Origin: Candidatus Heritagella gallinarum | GTDB taxonomy: Bacteria > Bacillota > Clostridia > Oscillospirales > Acutalibacteraceae | Direction: 5' to 3' | Length of the DNA: 47,898 bases | Assembly: GCA_904394685.1 (NCBI GenBank) | Contig: CAJFNK010000051.1 | Coordinates: 1-47,898 of the forward strand | Part shown: positions 33,605-41,652 of the stretch, in pieces | Numbering within the stretch: position 1 is the stretch's first letter | Layout: every line of letters begins with the position of its first letter | Notes under the pieces: model-generated | What the model was told of the DNA's origin: nothing | The model's database searches: none | The model's input: only the letters and a program-made list of their open reading frames with translations | Program-made: the position numbers and the translations under genes

Positions 33605-35716
33605 TTACATCGTTTCTAAGTCACTGCTGCGAATCGGTGCAAATGGCTGATCCTCCGGGATTCCTTCTTTGGCCTTCACCGCTTCCTGTGCCAGTTTGGA
33701 AAACTCACGCTGGCTGTTATGGGCTGTTTTGCCACGCCGTTCGACATGTACATAAGTGGTATCAGGCAGCTGGATGCGTGCGTTAGTGGTATCTCCCAAC
33801 ATCCGGTCAAGGATTCCAAAGGCACGCTCTTTTAGATCCGGGTCTTCGATGGGGAATACCAGTTCCACACGGCGATCCAGATTTCGGGGCATCCAGTCAG
33901 CGCTTCCCATAAAGATTTTAGGATTCCCGGCATTTTCAAAACGGAAAATACGGCTGTGTTCCAACAGCTGTCCCACGATACTAATAACGGTAATATGCTC
34001 GCTGGTGCCGGGCACGCCGGGAACCAGGCAGCAAATTCCTCTTACAATCAGCTTGACCGGCACATTGGCCTGTGAAGCCTGATACAACAGGCCGATAATC
34101 TCCGGGTCCACCAGCGAGTTCACTTTGGCTGTAATGCCACTCGGCAAACCCTTATGGGCGTTTTCAATCTCCCGCTCGATCATCATCCGGAAGAAGGGAC
34201 GCATCCCATGAGGCGCCACCACAAACTTGTTATACTCCGGCGGGCGGGAATAACCGGTAATCGTGTTAAACATGGAGGATGCGTCGGCGCCATAAGGCTC
34301 CTTACAGGTAAACATACCGATATCGGTATAAATCTTCGCAGTGGAATCATTATAGTTACCGGTTCCCATGTGGACATACCGGCGGATACCGTCATCTTCT
34401 TTGCGAACCACCAGCAGAATCTTGCAGTGGGTCTTTAATCCGGTGAGGCCATAAATTACATGACAGCCTGCTTTTTCGAGCTTTCTTGCCCAGATGATAT
34501 TATTTTCCTCGTCAAAGCGGGCTTTCAGCTCTACCAGAACCGTTACCTGTTTGCCGTTTTCTGCCGCACGAATCAACGCCGCCACAATGGGAGAATTGCC
34601 GCTCACCCGGTACAGCGTCTGTTTGATAGCCAAGACATTCTCATCTTCAGCAGCCGCCTGCACAAAATCCACCACACAGGAAAAGCTTTCATAAGGATGG
34701 TGTACCAAGCGGTCTTTTTCCCGGATGGCTTCAAAAATATCATCGTATCCCCAGAAATCTGCCGGCGGATAGACCGGACGGATGGGCGTAAAACACAGAT
34801 GTTCAAAACCGGCAACCCCGGCAAACTTGGAAAAGAAGGTGAGATCCAGCGGCCCAGGCAGCTCATAAATTTCGGAGTTCTTCATTTTGAGCATGTCTAC
34901 CAGGAAATTGCGGATTCCCTTATCGCAATGCGTGATCAGCTCCAGGCGGACAGGGCGCCCTCTTTTGCGCCGTTTGATCGATTCCTTTACAGCATCCAGA
35001 AAATCCTGTGCTTCATCGTCAATGTCCAGGTCGGAATTTCGGGTAATCCGGAAGGGACACCATGCTTCAATTTCCAGAAGCTCAAACAATTCCTCCAGAT
35101 GCAGGATTATTACTTCCTCCAGGAGCACAAAAGCACGTCCTTCCTCACAGGGGACTTCGAGGAAACGTGGCATAATCGAGGGAACCTGCACAATCGCAAA
35201 CCGGGGGCCGTCGTCCCCTTTGAGGCGCACCGCAATATTCAGGCTCTTATTGGCCAAAAGTGGGAACGGGCGGCTGGTATCGACTGCGAGAGGAGTGAGA
35301 ACCGGGAAAAGGACTTTGTGAAAATAATCAGACACAAACGACTTTTGTTTCTCGTTCAGCTGTTCAGCATTGAGGAAATAAATCTGGTTCTTTTTCAGCA
35401 CCGGTGTGATAGAACGGTACAGACAAGTATACTGGCGTTCCATAAAGCTATGGATTTTTTCTTCCAGCTGTACAATCAGTTTTTCCGGTGTAAGACCCGA
35501 TGCGTCCGGCTTTTTATAGCCGGATTTGATTTGTGCTTTCACGCCAGCCACACGCACCATGAAAAACTCGTCCAGGTTTGAGCCGGTAATAGCCAAAAAA
35601 CGCAGCCGCTCCATCAGAGGGTTTTCTTTTTTCATTGCTTCTTCGAGAACACGGATGTTAAAATCCATCCAGCTTAATTCCCGGTTATGATATGGGACAG
35701 GATAGGTTTGTTCCAT
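33605..35716 (-). CDS. ppk1: Polyphosphate kinase 1
   Basis: The 703-residue protein has the PPK1 architecture: N-terminal NRELSWMDFNIRVLEEA, a head domain, and two PLD-like catalytic domains with ELKARFDEENNI, LKTHCKILL and HMGTGNYND (the catalytic histidine region), ending with NPKIFMGSADWMPRNLDRRVE. It makes polyphosphate reversibly from ATP. It lies 52 bases after the Ppx-HD gene on the same strand, so polymer-making and putative polymer-sensing or degrading proteins are encoded together. Confidence 0.95.
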   Translation of the reverse strand: MEQTYPVPYHNRELSWMDFNIRVLEEAMKKENPLMERLRFLAITGSNLDEFFMVRVAGVKAQIKSGYKKPDASGLTPEKLIVQLEEKIHSFMERQYTCLYRSITPVLKKNQIYFLNAEQLNEKQKSFVSDYFHKVLFPVLTPLAVDTSRPFPLLANKSLNIAVRLKGDDGPRFAIVQVPSIMPRFLEVPCEEGRAFVLLEEVIILHLEELFELLEIEAWCPFRITRNSDLDIDDEAQDFLDAVKESIKRRKRGRPVRLELITHCDKGIRNFLVDMLKMKNSEIYELPGPLDLTFFSKFAGVAGFEHLCFTPIRPVYPPADFWGYDDIFEAIREKDRLVHHPYESFSCVVDFVQAAAEDENVLAIKQTLYRVSGNSPIVAALIRAAENGKQVTVLVELKARFDEENNIIWARKLEKAGCHVIYGLTGLKTHCKILLVVRKEDDGIRRYVHMGTGNYNDSTAKIYTDIGMFTCKEPYGADASSMFNTITGYSRPPEYNKFVVAPHGMRPFFRMMIEREIENAHKGLPSGITAKVNSLVDPEIIGLLYQASQANVPVKLIVRGICCLVPGVPGTSEHITVISIVGQLLEHSRIFRFENAGNPKIFMGSADWMPRNLDRRVELVFPIEDPDLKERAFGILDRMLGDTTNARIQLPDTTYVHVERRGKTAHNSQREFSKLAQEAVKAKEGIPEDQPFAPIRSSDLETM

Positions 35717-35768
35717 TTCTTCACAGCCTTTCTAAGAGAAATACAATCATATTTTATACGGTCATTCA

Positions 35769-37322
35769 TCAGATCATGGGCAGGCGAACCGTCAGCTCCG
35801 GATCAATTCCAAACACTTCCTGGAAGAAGGGCGCACACGCAGAAAATGCCCATTTTTCCAGGTGGGTTTCTTCGTTGCTTTCCACCGTTACCAACAGCCG
35901 GTTTTGTTCCATACGAACTTTAATATCCGTAAATTTCTGTTTTTGTGACTTATCAAGTGAGTTTGCCAAACGGAAAATGGCCACCAGCTTGGAAACCAGC
36001 ACCTGCTGCTGGTCGTCCAGCATGGTGAATCCCCAGTCTTTGAGATTGGGGGTATTAAATTCGTTATAACTGGCCACATAGGCGATCACCCGCATCTCAC
36101 GGGTGGTTAGCCCATATAAATCAAAATTCTTTACCAGATCAAAGGTACTCCGGCTGTGCAGCTTGGTATTCACATAATGGCCGCAGTCGTGTAAAATCGC
36201 TGCCAATTCCAAAAACAGCCGATATCTTGCCGGCAACCCATGGATGGCTTTGGTTTTATCAAAAATCTTCCCGGCAAACCGGCGCACCAGATCGGAGTGT
36301 CCTTTGGGACAGCCATATTTCTCTGCAATAGACTCTGCACAGGCAATCGCACTGCTGCTCAGATGTTTTTCATACGTTTCAATGCTCTTGGGAACCAACA
36401 TCTGGCGCATAATGCCATCCCAGAGATCGACGATTGGAAGAACCACATACTCTGCTTTAGAAAAGCGCAGAAGCCGGCTGTAGATCGAGAGAGCCGAATA
36501 CAAAATGTCAGCTTCTTCCTCGGTAACACCGTATTGCAGGCTAATCTTTTCGGGTGAGAGCGGGGTCACCTTCTGATAAAGCGAGAGGATTTTCTGATTG
36601 CTGATGATATACCGCCCGCCTTCTTCCTGTACACCGCACACACGGGCAATCAAGCCGACATCGCTGCCGGTAAACACCATATTGGAAACCTGCACATGGT
36701 GCAGGGATCTAGCGACACGTTCCATAATGGCGTCCAGATATTCTTCCATCACCACATGGAAATTCTCGGATTCATTTTCAGAGGAAAACAGCATATCACG
36801 CAGCTTGAGAGAGCCAATGGGGATACTTTGTGAATAAACCACATTTTTTCCGTCATACAGCGCAATTCCAATGCTGCCGGTTCCGATATACGATAACAAC
36901 GCATCTCCAAGCGGAGCTGCCTGTGCGGCCTGCATAGAAGCCAGCATTTCGGAATAAATCAGCGTTTTTTCCTGATCGTCTTCCAGCACATTCACAGTCA
37001 TATCATTCTGAATTTTCAGCTGATCGACAACATAAGCACGGTTCTGGGCTTCCCGCAAAGCGGTAGTCGCCACCACCTTGACCTGATCGACCCCATATCC
37101 CGCCATCACTTCTGAATATCCGTGCAAAATCCCAGAGAGTTCCCGCAAACTTTTAAAACTGATTTTTCCTTCATGGAACACCTCGTGTCCCAAATGGAGC
37201 GGATATTCCAGACGATCTACATCTACGATTTCACCTTTTCGCATCTGGGCTACCCGCATTTTCAACATATGAGAACCGATATCAATGACTGCTCCTATTT
37301 TTGCAGCTTTCTTTTTGTTCAT
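35769..37322 (-). CDS. Ppx/GppA-like ASKHA protein with C-terminal HD domain, degenerate active site
   Basis: The 517-residue product has the Ppx/GppA phosphatase fold (DIGSHMLKMRV 14-24, ATTALREAQN 85-94, EDDQEKTLIYS 114-124) and an HD domain (ILHDCGHYVN, about 376-385). The second phosphate loop, normally DIGGGSxE, reads YIGTGSIG (145-152), losing the Asp and Glu used for metal and substrate binding. It may be a sensor or bind a guanosine nucleotide rather than hydrolyse polyphosphate. The HD part is similar in position to that of E. coli Ppx. It is upstream of ppk1 in an apparent operon. Confidence 0.85.
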   Translation of the reverse strand: MNKKKAAKIGAVIDIGSHMLKMRVAQMRKGEIVDVDRLEYPLHLGHEVFHEGKISFKSLRELSGILHGYSEVMAGYGVDQVKVVATTALREAQNRAYVVDQLKIQNDMTVNVLEDDQEKTLIYSEMLASMQAAQAAPLGDALLSYIGTGSIGIALYDGKNVVYSQSIPIGSLKLRDMLFSSENESENFHVVMEEYLDAIMERVARSLHHVQVSNMVFTGSDVGLIARVCGVQEEGGRYIISNQKILSLYQKVTPLSPEKISLQYGVTEEEADILYSALSIYSRLLRFSKAEYVVLPIVDLWDGIMRQMLVPKSIETYEKHLSSSAIACAESIAEKYGCPKGHSDLVRRFAGKIFDKTKAIHGLPARYRLFLELAAILHDCGHYVNTKLHSRSTFDLVKNFDLYGLTTREMRVIAYVASYNEFNTPNLKDWGFTMLDDQQQVLVSKLVAIFRLANSLDKSQKQKFTDIKVRMEQNRLLVTVESNEETHLEKWAFSACAPFFQEVFGIDPELTVRLPMI

Positions 37323-37388
37323 AAGACCCGGTCATTCCTTTCCGTTTTTGGTGAAGTACCTGACTATAAACTGGCATCCTTTTCTAAA

Positions 37389-37418
37389 ATTATAGCATAA
37401 ACAACGAGTGATTTTCAA
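37389..37418 (-). promoter_or_regulatory. Promoter of the ppx-ppk operon
   Basis: On the minus strand: TTGAAA, 18-base spacer, TATAAT (37394-37389), with a TGC before the -10 box. Confidence 0.8.
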
Positions 37419-37478
37419 TTTAGAATGTAAAATTCATGAAAAATCCATATGTAATTTTTATGAAAAAATACGCATATA

Positions 37479-37508
37479 AAAAAGGGAGCCTCTCGGCTCC
37501 CTCTCCTT
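37479..37508 (-). terminator. Intrinsic terminator after the PH-domain gene
   Basis: AGGGAGCC/GGCTCCCT hairpin followed by TTTTTTATATG on the minus strand, directly after the stop. Confidence 0.82.
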
Positions 37509-37509
37509 T

Positions 37510-37902
37510 TTATAACAATTCTGCGTCAAAATCATCCAGTTCTTCTTCGCCGCCCTGTGCGTCCATAAATTCACTGATCCGCATACGGCGGGCAATTTTT
37601 GATTCTTCCACCTGCTGATGAATCAGTTCCTTTACATTTTCACTGTCTTTGATATTTCTCAATTCCAGTGATGGCGTCGTTTTATCAGAAGAAAAGACAA
37701 GAACGCTGCCTACCCCACAAATCCGCTGAAGCAAAGAGCGTTTTAGACTGATATCCCGCACACGATATAAAAGGATTTCTTCTGTTGAAAGATTCAAAAA
37801 GCCCTGTTTCAAGAACAGACGGTCTTCGGACATCGAGTATCTGGTAAAAGTAATCGGCATTCCCAGGATGCGCTTACGATCCTGCCAAATCATTTCCGGC
37901 AT
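37510..37902 (-). CDS. Bacterial PH-domain protein
   Basis: The 130-residue product shows a bPH_2-like beta-rich domain: RILGMPITFTRYSMSEDRLFLKQGFLN and EEILLYRVRDISLKRSLLQRICGVGSV, followed by a charged helical tail. Proteins of this type in Firmicutes are small, cytoplasmic and of unknown function. It has its own promoter and terminator. Confidence 0.78.
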   Translation of the reverse strand: MPEMIWQDRKRILGMPITFTRYSMSEDRLFLKQGFLNLSTEEILLYRVRDISLKRSLLQRICGVGSVLVFSSDKTTPSLELRNIKDSENVKELIHQQVEESKIARRMRISEFMDAQGGEEELDDFDAELL

Positions 37903-37950
37903 ATAACTTCCTCCTTGCTATGCTTCTGAATCAGTTCCTCATTATCTGTA

Positions 37951-37979
37951 ATTATAAAAGAAAATATCACAAATTGCAA
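37951..37979 (-). promoter_or_regulatory. Promoter of the PH-domain gene
   Basis: On the minus strand: TTGCAA (37979-37974), 17-base spacer, TATAAT (37956-37951). It abuts the hairpin of repeat element 1. Confidence 0.78.
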
Positions 37980-37981
37980 TC

Positions 37982-38277
37982 AAAAAGCCGGACATTTCGC
38001 CCGGCTTTTTGACTTTAAGGAGGGATTGTGAAAAAGAAGGATATTTATGAAAACGCCTGTTTTCAGGCTCTTGTAATTGGTCTGCCGGTTTACCGGGCCG
38101 GTATTCCGTCCTCTCCGGTAAACGGAATGGCAGTAAATCTATAAAATAACTTTTTATTTCTGAACGTTTTTTTTTGATTTTCTGGCCTCATCCTTTCCCT
38201 GTTTGGATGACTTAATTATACTCTTGATTTGTGACGAATTTTTGATGAACTTGCGAACTTTTCTATATATTTTTTAA
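37982..38277 (+). repeat. Tandem hairpin element, copy 1
   Basis: It consists of a hairpin with T tail (AAAAAGCCGG/CCGGCTTTTT, 37982-38010), AAGGAGG, a 38-codon frame (38028-38144) and a weaker conserved trailer to about 38277, containing TTTTTGATGAACTTGCGAACTTTTCT. Copy 2 (38971-39265) repeats all parts; copy 3 (39308-39466) repeats the front. The hairpin stem sequence differs completely between copies while the coding/structured block is nearly identical. With the promoter at 37951 it fills 37903-38277. Confidence 0.85.
38028..38144 (+). CDS. Putative 38-residue small protein or structured RNA segment, copy 1
   Basis: GTG 38028 after AAGGAGG opens a 38-codon frame (MKKKDIYENACFQALVIG... 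ending AVNL). The copy at 39020 differs at three amino acids. Of the four codon differences before the stop only one is silent, so the pattern does not favour protein constraint. The same bases form GCCTG-TTTT-CAGGC (38055-38068) and two alternative stems (GTTTACCGG/CCGGTAAAC and ATTCCGT/ACGGAAT) closed by CTGCC/GGCAG. It could be a peptide, an RNA or both. I know no family for it. Confidence 0.4.
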   Translation: MKKKDIYENACFQALVIGLPVYRAGIPSSPVNGMAVNL

Positions 38278-38859
38278 CTATTTTGTATCGCTATCCAACA
38301 CACACTCGTCTGTGGTTTCTTCGTCCCATTTAGGATTATAAATTCCTGAACGTCCATAAAATTTTTCCGGGTCATAATCCGGATCAGAATCAATCACAGA
38401 CTGGTCAAGAAGCTCAATACGATTCACTCCCAGAATCGATTCCCGGTTTTCATATTCATAATAGTATTCAAAGGTCAGGTTATACTCCATTCCATCTGAC
38501 ATAAAAATATGATAAGTTGCTCTACACTTTTTATTTGTCTTTCCTCTTTCATAATCTTTACGGATAGGCGTTGGGCCTTCTTCTATCGACTCAATTTCGC
38601 TTTTGCTTAACAGCTCATGCATATATTCTATGCCTTCATCGATATCTGGGGTGTCGAGAGCCTCCTGTGAAAGAGCGCTTTGAAAATAACTCTCATCTTT
38701 TTCTACAATAGCTGTAAGTAACGAATCTTTCACTTCTTTTATGGTATCTAATTCACTGGTTGTTAAATTCAATTCTCTCCATCGGGAACTGCATCCCGAC
38801 AGCAACAAAATCATAACAGCGCCCAATAAAATTGCCACTTTCTTTTTTCTCGTAGTCAT
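38278..38859 (-). CDS. Secreted lipoprotein of unknown function (DUF5104-like)
   Basis: The 193-residue product has a basic start, a hydrophobic helix and a lipobox LLSGC with Cys23, so it should be a lipid-anchored extracellular protein. The body is acidic and mixed alpha/beta, with YHIFMSDGMEYNLTFEYYYEYE and a tail SGIYNPKW, recalling DUF5104-type clostridial lipoproteins (tentative). ATG 38859 has GAGAGGA upstream and lies after the transcription start implied by the promoter at 38897; the longer frame to 38901 is thereby excluded. It sits between tandem elements 1 and 2 on the opposite strand. Confidence 0.78.
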   Translation of the reverse strand: MTTRKKKVAILLGAVMILLLSGCSSRWRELNLTTSELDTIKEVKDSLLTAIVEKDESYFQSALSQEALDTPDIDEGIEYMHELLSKSEIESIEEGPTPIRKDYERGKTNKKCRATYHIFMSDGMEYNLTFEYYYEYENRESILGVNRIELLDQSVIDSDPDYDPEKFYGRSGIYNPKWDEETTDECVLDSDTK

Positions 38860-38896
38860 AGTGATTCCTCTCTTTTTTTGAGTTTTTCTCAACTTT

Positions 38897-38925
38897 ATCA
38901 TATCTTTGTTTGTTTAGTTTGTCAA
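38897..38925 (-). promoter_or_regulatory. Strong promoter of the lipoprotein gene
   Basis: On the minus strand: TTGACA (38925-38920), 17-base spacer, TATGAT (38902-38897). Confidence 0.85.
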
Positions 38926-38970
38926 TATAGTAAAGTTATAAAGCGAGACTATAAATTCAACACAAAACAA

Positions 38971-39300
38971 ACAGGCCAGACAAAATTGTCTGGCCCGCCT
39001 GCTTTTTTGAGAAGGAATCATGAAAAAGAAGGGTATTTATGAAAACGCCTGTTTTCAGGCTCTTGTAATTGGTCTGCCGGTTTACCGGGCCGGTATTCCG
39101 TCCTCTCCGATAAACGGGGTGGCAGTAAATCTATGAGATAACGTTTTATTTTCCTTTATGAGGGATTTCTTATGAACGTCTCATTCGCCCGTTTGGGATG
39201 GCTTTATTATATTCTCTATTTATGTACAATTTTTGATGAACCTGAGAACTTTTCTCTACCTTTTTTCAGATTCTCTATGAACGGATTTCTTGGCGTATTC
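38971..39300 (+). repeat. Tandem hairpin element, copy 2
   Basis: Hairpin GGCCAGACAA/TTGTCTGGCC with outer CAGG..CCTG and six T's (38971-39007), AGAAGGAA, a 38-codon frame (39020-39136) and the trailer including TTTTTGATGAACCTGAGAACTTTTCT. The block 39020-39134 differs from copy 1 at only a handful of bases. No gene precedes the hairpin on the plus strand, so it is not a simple gene terminator. The stretch 38926-39574 has no conventional gene other than the small frames. Confidence 0.85.
39020..39136 (+). CDS. Putative 38-residue small protein or structured RNA segment, copy 2
   Basis: ATG 39020 is only three bases after AAGGA. The product is MKKKGIYENACFQALVIG... ending AVNL. Relative to copy 1, GGAATG became GGGGTG, which turns two A-U pairs of the ATTCCGT/ACGGAAT stem into G-U pairs and keeps it closed, whereas CCGGTAAAC became CCGATAAAC, which leaves one mismatch in the other stem. 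Same uncertainty about coding. Confidence 0.4.
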   Translation: MKKKGIYENACFQALVIGLPVYRAGIPSSPINGVAVNL

Positions 39301-39307
39301 TCAAAAG

Positions 39308-39466
39308 CAAAGAGGACAGGCATTTGCCTGTCCCCTTTGCTTTTGAGAAGGAATAATGAAAAAGAAGGGTATTTATGAAAACGCCTGTCCTCAGGCTCTT
39401 GTACACTTTGTTTTTGGTGTACTTATAGTATACGAGGTAAATATGTCCCAATTTTTAATGGAATAA
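39308..39466 (+). repeat. Tandem hairpin element, copy 3 (diverged)
   Basis: Hairpin GCAAAG-GGACAGGCA/TGCCTGTCC-CTTTGC (39307-39340) with TTTT, AGAAGGAAT, then the first 16 codons of the repeated block (39356-39403). After CTTGTA the sequence departs from the other copies. Confidence 0.8.
39356..39466 (+). CDS. Putative 36-residue frame in element copy 3
   Basis: ATG 39356 opens MKKKGIYENACPQALV and then an unrelated tail (FVFGVLIVYEV...) to TAA 39466. Within the shared part the only change against copy 2 is TTTT to TCCT in the loop of the GCCTG/CAGGC hairpin; the stem is untouched. This fits RNA structure at least as well as protein (Phe to Pro). Weak evidence for translation. Confidence 0.3.
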   Translation: MKKKGIYENACPQALVHFVFGVLIVYEVNMSQFLME

Positions 39467-39527
39467 AAATAAAACTCAAACAAACCCCAATATCTTTGTG
39501 AACGGATTTCAAAAAGGTGTCTAAAAA

Positions 39528-39567
39528 GGCCGGATGTTCCCGAATTACCTATCGAGAACATCCGGCC
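39528..39567 (-). terminator. Intrinsic terminator of the FGGY kinase gene
   Basis: GGCCGGATGTTC paired with GAACATCCGGCC followed by TTTTTAG on the minus strand. Confidence 0.85.
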
Positions 39568-39574
39568 TGCTTTA

Positions 39575-41176
39575 TCATTCTAATGTACGAACAGCTGCTG
39601 CCTGGATTTCAATTCCTTTTTTATAGCGCTCCAAAAACTGGTTGAATCCCTTTACCATGTCGGAATCAGGCTGCTCCACAATGCCAACACTTCCGTGGAA
39701 CACTTCCTGATTCAGATAGTCCTCCAACGACTGCCCCTGTGAATGCTCGGTCAGATAAGAGGCCAACAGAGCGATTCCCCAAGCGCCGCCTTCTCCGGCG
39801 GTTTCCATCACTGCTACCGGGACATTCATAGCAGCCGCCATAAACGGCTGGCCAACTTCACGGGTTTTAAAATATCCCCCATGCCCCATCAGCAGGTCAA
39901 GTGCCACATGCTCTTTTTCAAAAAGAAGATCCATCCCGATTTTCAGGGTTGCCACTGCGCTGTAAAGATGAGTCCGCATAAAATTAGCCAAATTAAAAAG
40001 GCTGTCTGGAGTGCGGACGACCAGCGGACGTCCCTGCTCAAAACCGGTAATCGGTTCACCGGAATCATAGTTATAAGAAAGCAGACCGCCGCAGTCGTTT
40101 TCTCCCTCCAAGGCTTTTTTAAACAACATTGCATAGAGGTCGTTTTTCTTTACCTGCATCCCCATGCCAGAAAGAGCTTCTCCAAACAAGTTAACCCAGG
40201 CATTGATATCAGAAGTGCAGTTATTGCAGTGTACCATAGCGACAGGTTTTCCGTCCGGCGTGGTCACCATATCGATTTCGGGGTACATATGTTCCAGCGG
40301 TTTTTCGAGTACCACCATGGCAAACACCGAGGTTCCCGCCGAAACGTTTCCGCTTCTGGCGGCCACACTGGCGGTTGCCGCCATTCCGGTTCCGGCATCA
40401 CCCTCAGGCGGGCAAAGCGGGATTCCGGCCTGCAATGTACCGGTGGGATCCAGCAGCCGAGCGCCCTTTTCTGTCAACACACCGGCATCCTCTCCGGCGC
40501 TGAGGACTTTGGGGAAGATTTCTTCCATCTGATAAGGCAAACCATACTCTTTGAGCTTCTGGTCAAACAGCTCTACCATATGCTGGTCATAAGTACCGGT
40601 GCTGCTGTCAATGGGGAACATGCCGGAAGCATCTCCCACACCCAGCACTTTTTCCCCGGTGAGCATCCAATGAACGTAACCCGACAAGGTGGTGAGATAG
40701 CGGATCTGGGGCAGATGTTCTTCCCGGTTGAGCATTGCCTGATACAAATGAGCCACGCTCCAGCGCTGCGGGATATTGAACTGGAACAGCTGGCTCAGTT
40801 CTTCAGCTGCCGGAGCAGTAGTGGTATTTCTCCAGGTGCGGAAGGGTACCAGCAGCTGTCCATCTCCGTCAAACGCCAGATAACCGTGCATCATGGCAGA
40901 AAAACCGATAGAGCGAACCGTTTGCAGTGATACTCCATACTGTGCCTGAACGTCTTCTGTCAGGGCACGATAACAGGATTGCAGCCCTTTCCATACGTCT
41001 TCCAGAGGATACGTCCAAATTCCATTTTCAAACCGATTTTCCCACTCATAGCCTCCTGATGCCATAGGAATAAAATCCGGGCCAATCAAAACCGCTTTAA
41101 TGCGTGTGGAACCAAATTCAATTCCCAACACGGTCTTTCCAGCCTTAATATTCTCTATTGCCTGCCGCCTTTCCAT
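39575..41176 (-). CDS. FGGY-family carbohydrate kinase
   Basis: The 533-residue ASKHA-fold kinase has [16 protein letters not shown] (phosphate 1 loop), [36 protein letters not shown] (phosphate 2) and [11 protein letters not shown] (adenosine region). It is longer than xylulokinases and resembles L-ribulokinase or uncharacterised FGGY kinases of gut Clostridia; the sugar cannot be assigned. RBS AGGGAGAG before the ATG. It ends in a strong terminator. No transporter or isomerase partner is seen next to it. Confidence 0.82.
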   Translation of the reverse strand: MERRQAIENIKAGKTVLGIEFGSTRIKAVLIGPDFIPMASGGYEWENRFENGIWTYPLEDVWKGLQSCYRALTEDVQAQYGVSLQTVRSIGFSAMMHGYLAFDGDGQLLVPFRTWRNTTTAPAAEELSQLFQFNIPQRWSVAHLYQAMLNREEHLPQIRYLTTLSGYVHWMLTGEKVLGVGDASGMFPIDSSTGTYDQHMVELFDQKLKEYGLPYQMEEIFPKVLSAGEDAGVLTEKGARLLDPTGTLQAGIPLCPPEGDAGTGMAATASVAARSGNVSAGTSVFAMVVLEKPLEHMYPEIDMVTTPDGKPVAMVHCNNCTSDINAWVNLFGEALSGMGMQVKKNDLYAMLFKKALEGENDCGGLLSYNYDSGEPITGFEQGRPLVVRTPDSLFNLANFMRTHLYSAVATLKIGMDLLFEKEHVALDLLMGHGGYFKTREVGQPFMAAAMNVPVAVMETAGEGGAWGIALLASYLTEHSQGQSLEDYLNQEVFHGSVGIVEQPDSDMVKGFNQFLERYKKGIEIQAAAVRTLE

Positions 41177-41326
41177 GTACTCTCTCTCCCTTTCTGGTCA
41201 TATCATTTCAATATTACTTGTACATACAATTTGTTGATTTTATGATACTGACTTTTTGGACGAATCACAAGAGCCAAACACACTAAAAAGCAGCCCTGTT
41301 TTTTGTGAAAACCAGCTAATCTTTTC

Positions 41327-41638
41327 TTATCCAAAAACAATTTTCCAAATCCCATCTTCAGGATAAAAGTACAGACAAAAACGTAATACACGTCCGTCAC
41401 TCTCCCCCCGGCAGGTATATTTCCATAAAGGTGTTCCCGCCAGATGCAGAGACTCAAAATCCTGTACCCAGAAGTTCCGAATCCGGCAAATTTCACCTTC
41501 TTCTCCCTGAAACTTTACCATTCGTGGAATACTCTGTCCATAAGAAGTAAACCAACAGTCCACCGCCGCTGGCACCAGATTTCCCCGAACCCCGACAACC
41601 GCTCCGCCTTTTTCCGGCATTTCTATCGAAAATCCCAT
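41327..41638 (-). CDS. Hypothetical protein downstream of dinB
   Basis: The 103-residue product follows dinB by 14 bases with an excellent RBS (GGGAGGAAATACG then ATG), so it is likely translated and SOS-controlled with dinB. It is beta-rich with several Trp and Cys (CWFTSYGQSIPRMVKFQ, CRIRNFWVQDFESLHL, FYPEDGIWKIVFG). I do not recognise the family. It resembles small proteins that accompany Y-family polymerases in Clostridia only by position. An overlapping frame at 41203-41496 is a shadow. The stretch 41177-41326 shows no other gene. Confidence 0.65.
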   Translation of the reverse strand: MGFSIEMPEKGGAVVGVRGNLVPAAVDCWFTSYGQSIPRMVKFQGEEGEICRIRNFWVQDFESLHLAGTPLWKYTCRGESDGRVLRFCLYFYPEDGIWKIVFG

Positions 41639-41652
41639 CGTATTTCCTCCCT

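Noticed and set aside
39172-39378. A 68-residue plus-strand frame in element copy 2's trailer
   Set aside because: No RBS at proper spacing and it runs through the hairpin and start region of copy 3; not repeated in copy 1.
37982-39466. CRISPR array
   Set aside because: Only three long, diverging copies separated by unequal stretches including a gene; no short repeats with regular spacers and no cas genes.
41203-41496. A 97-residue minus-strand frame
   Set aside because: It overlaps the better supported 103-residue gene (41327-41638) in another frame and lacks an RBS.
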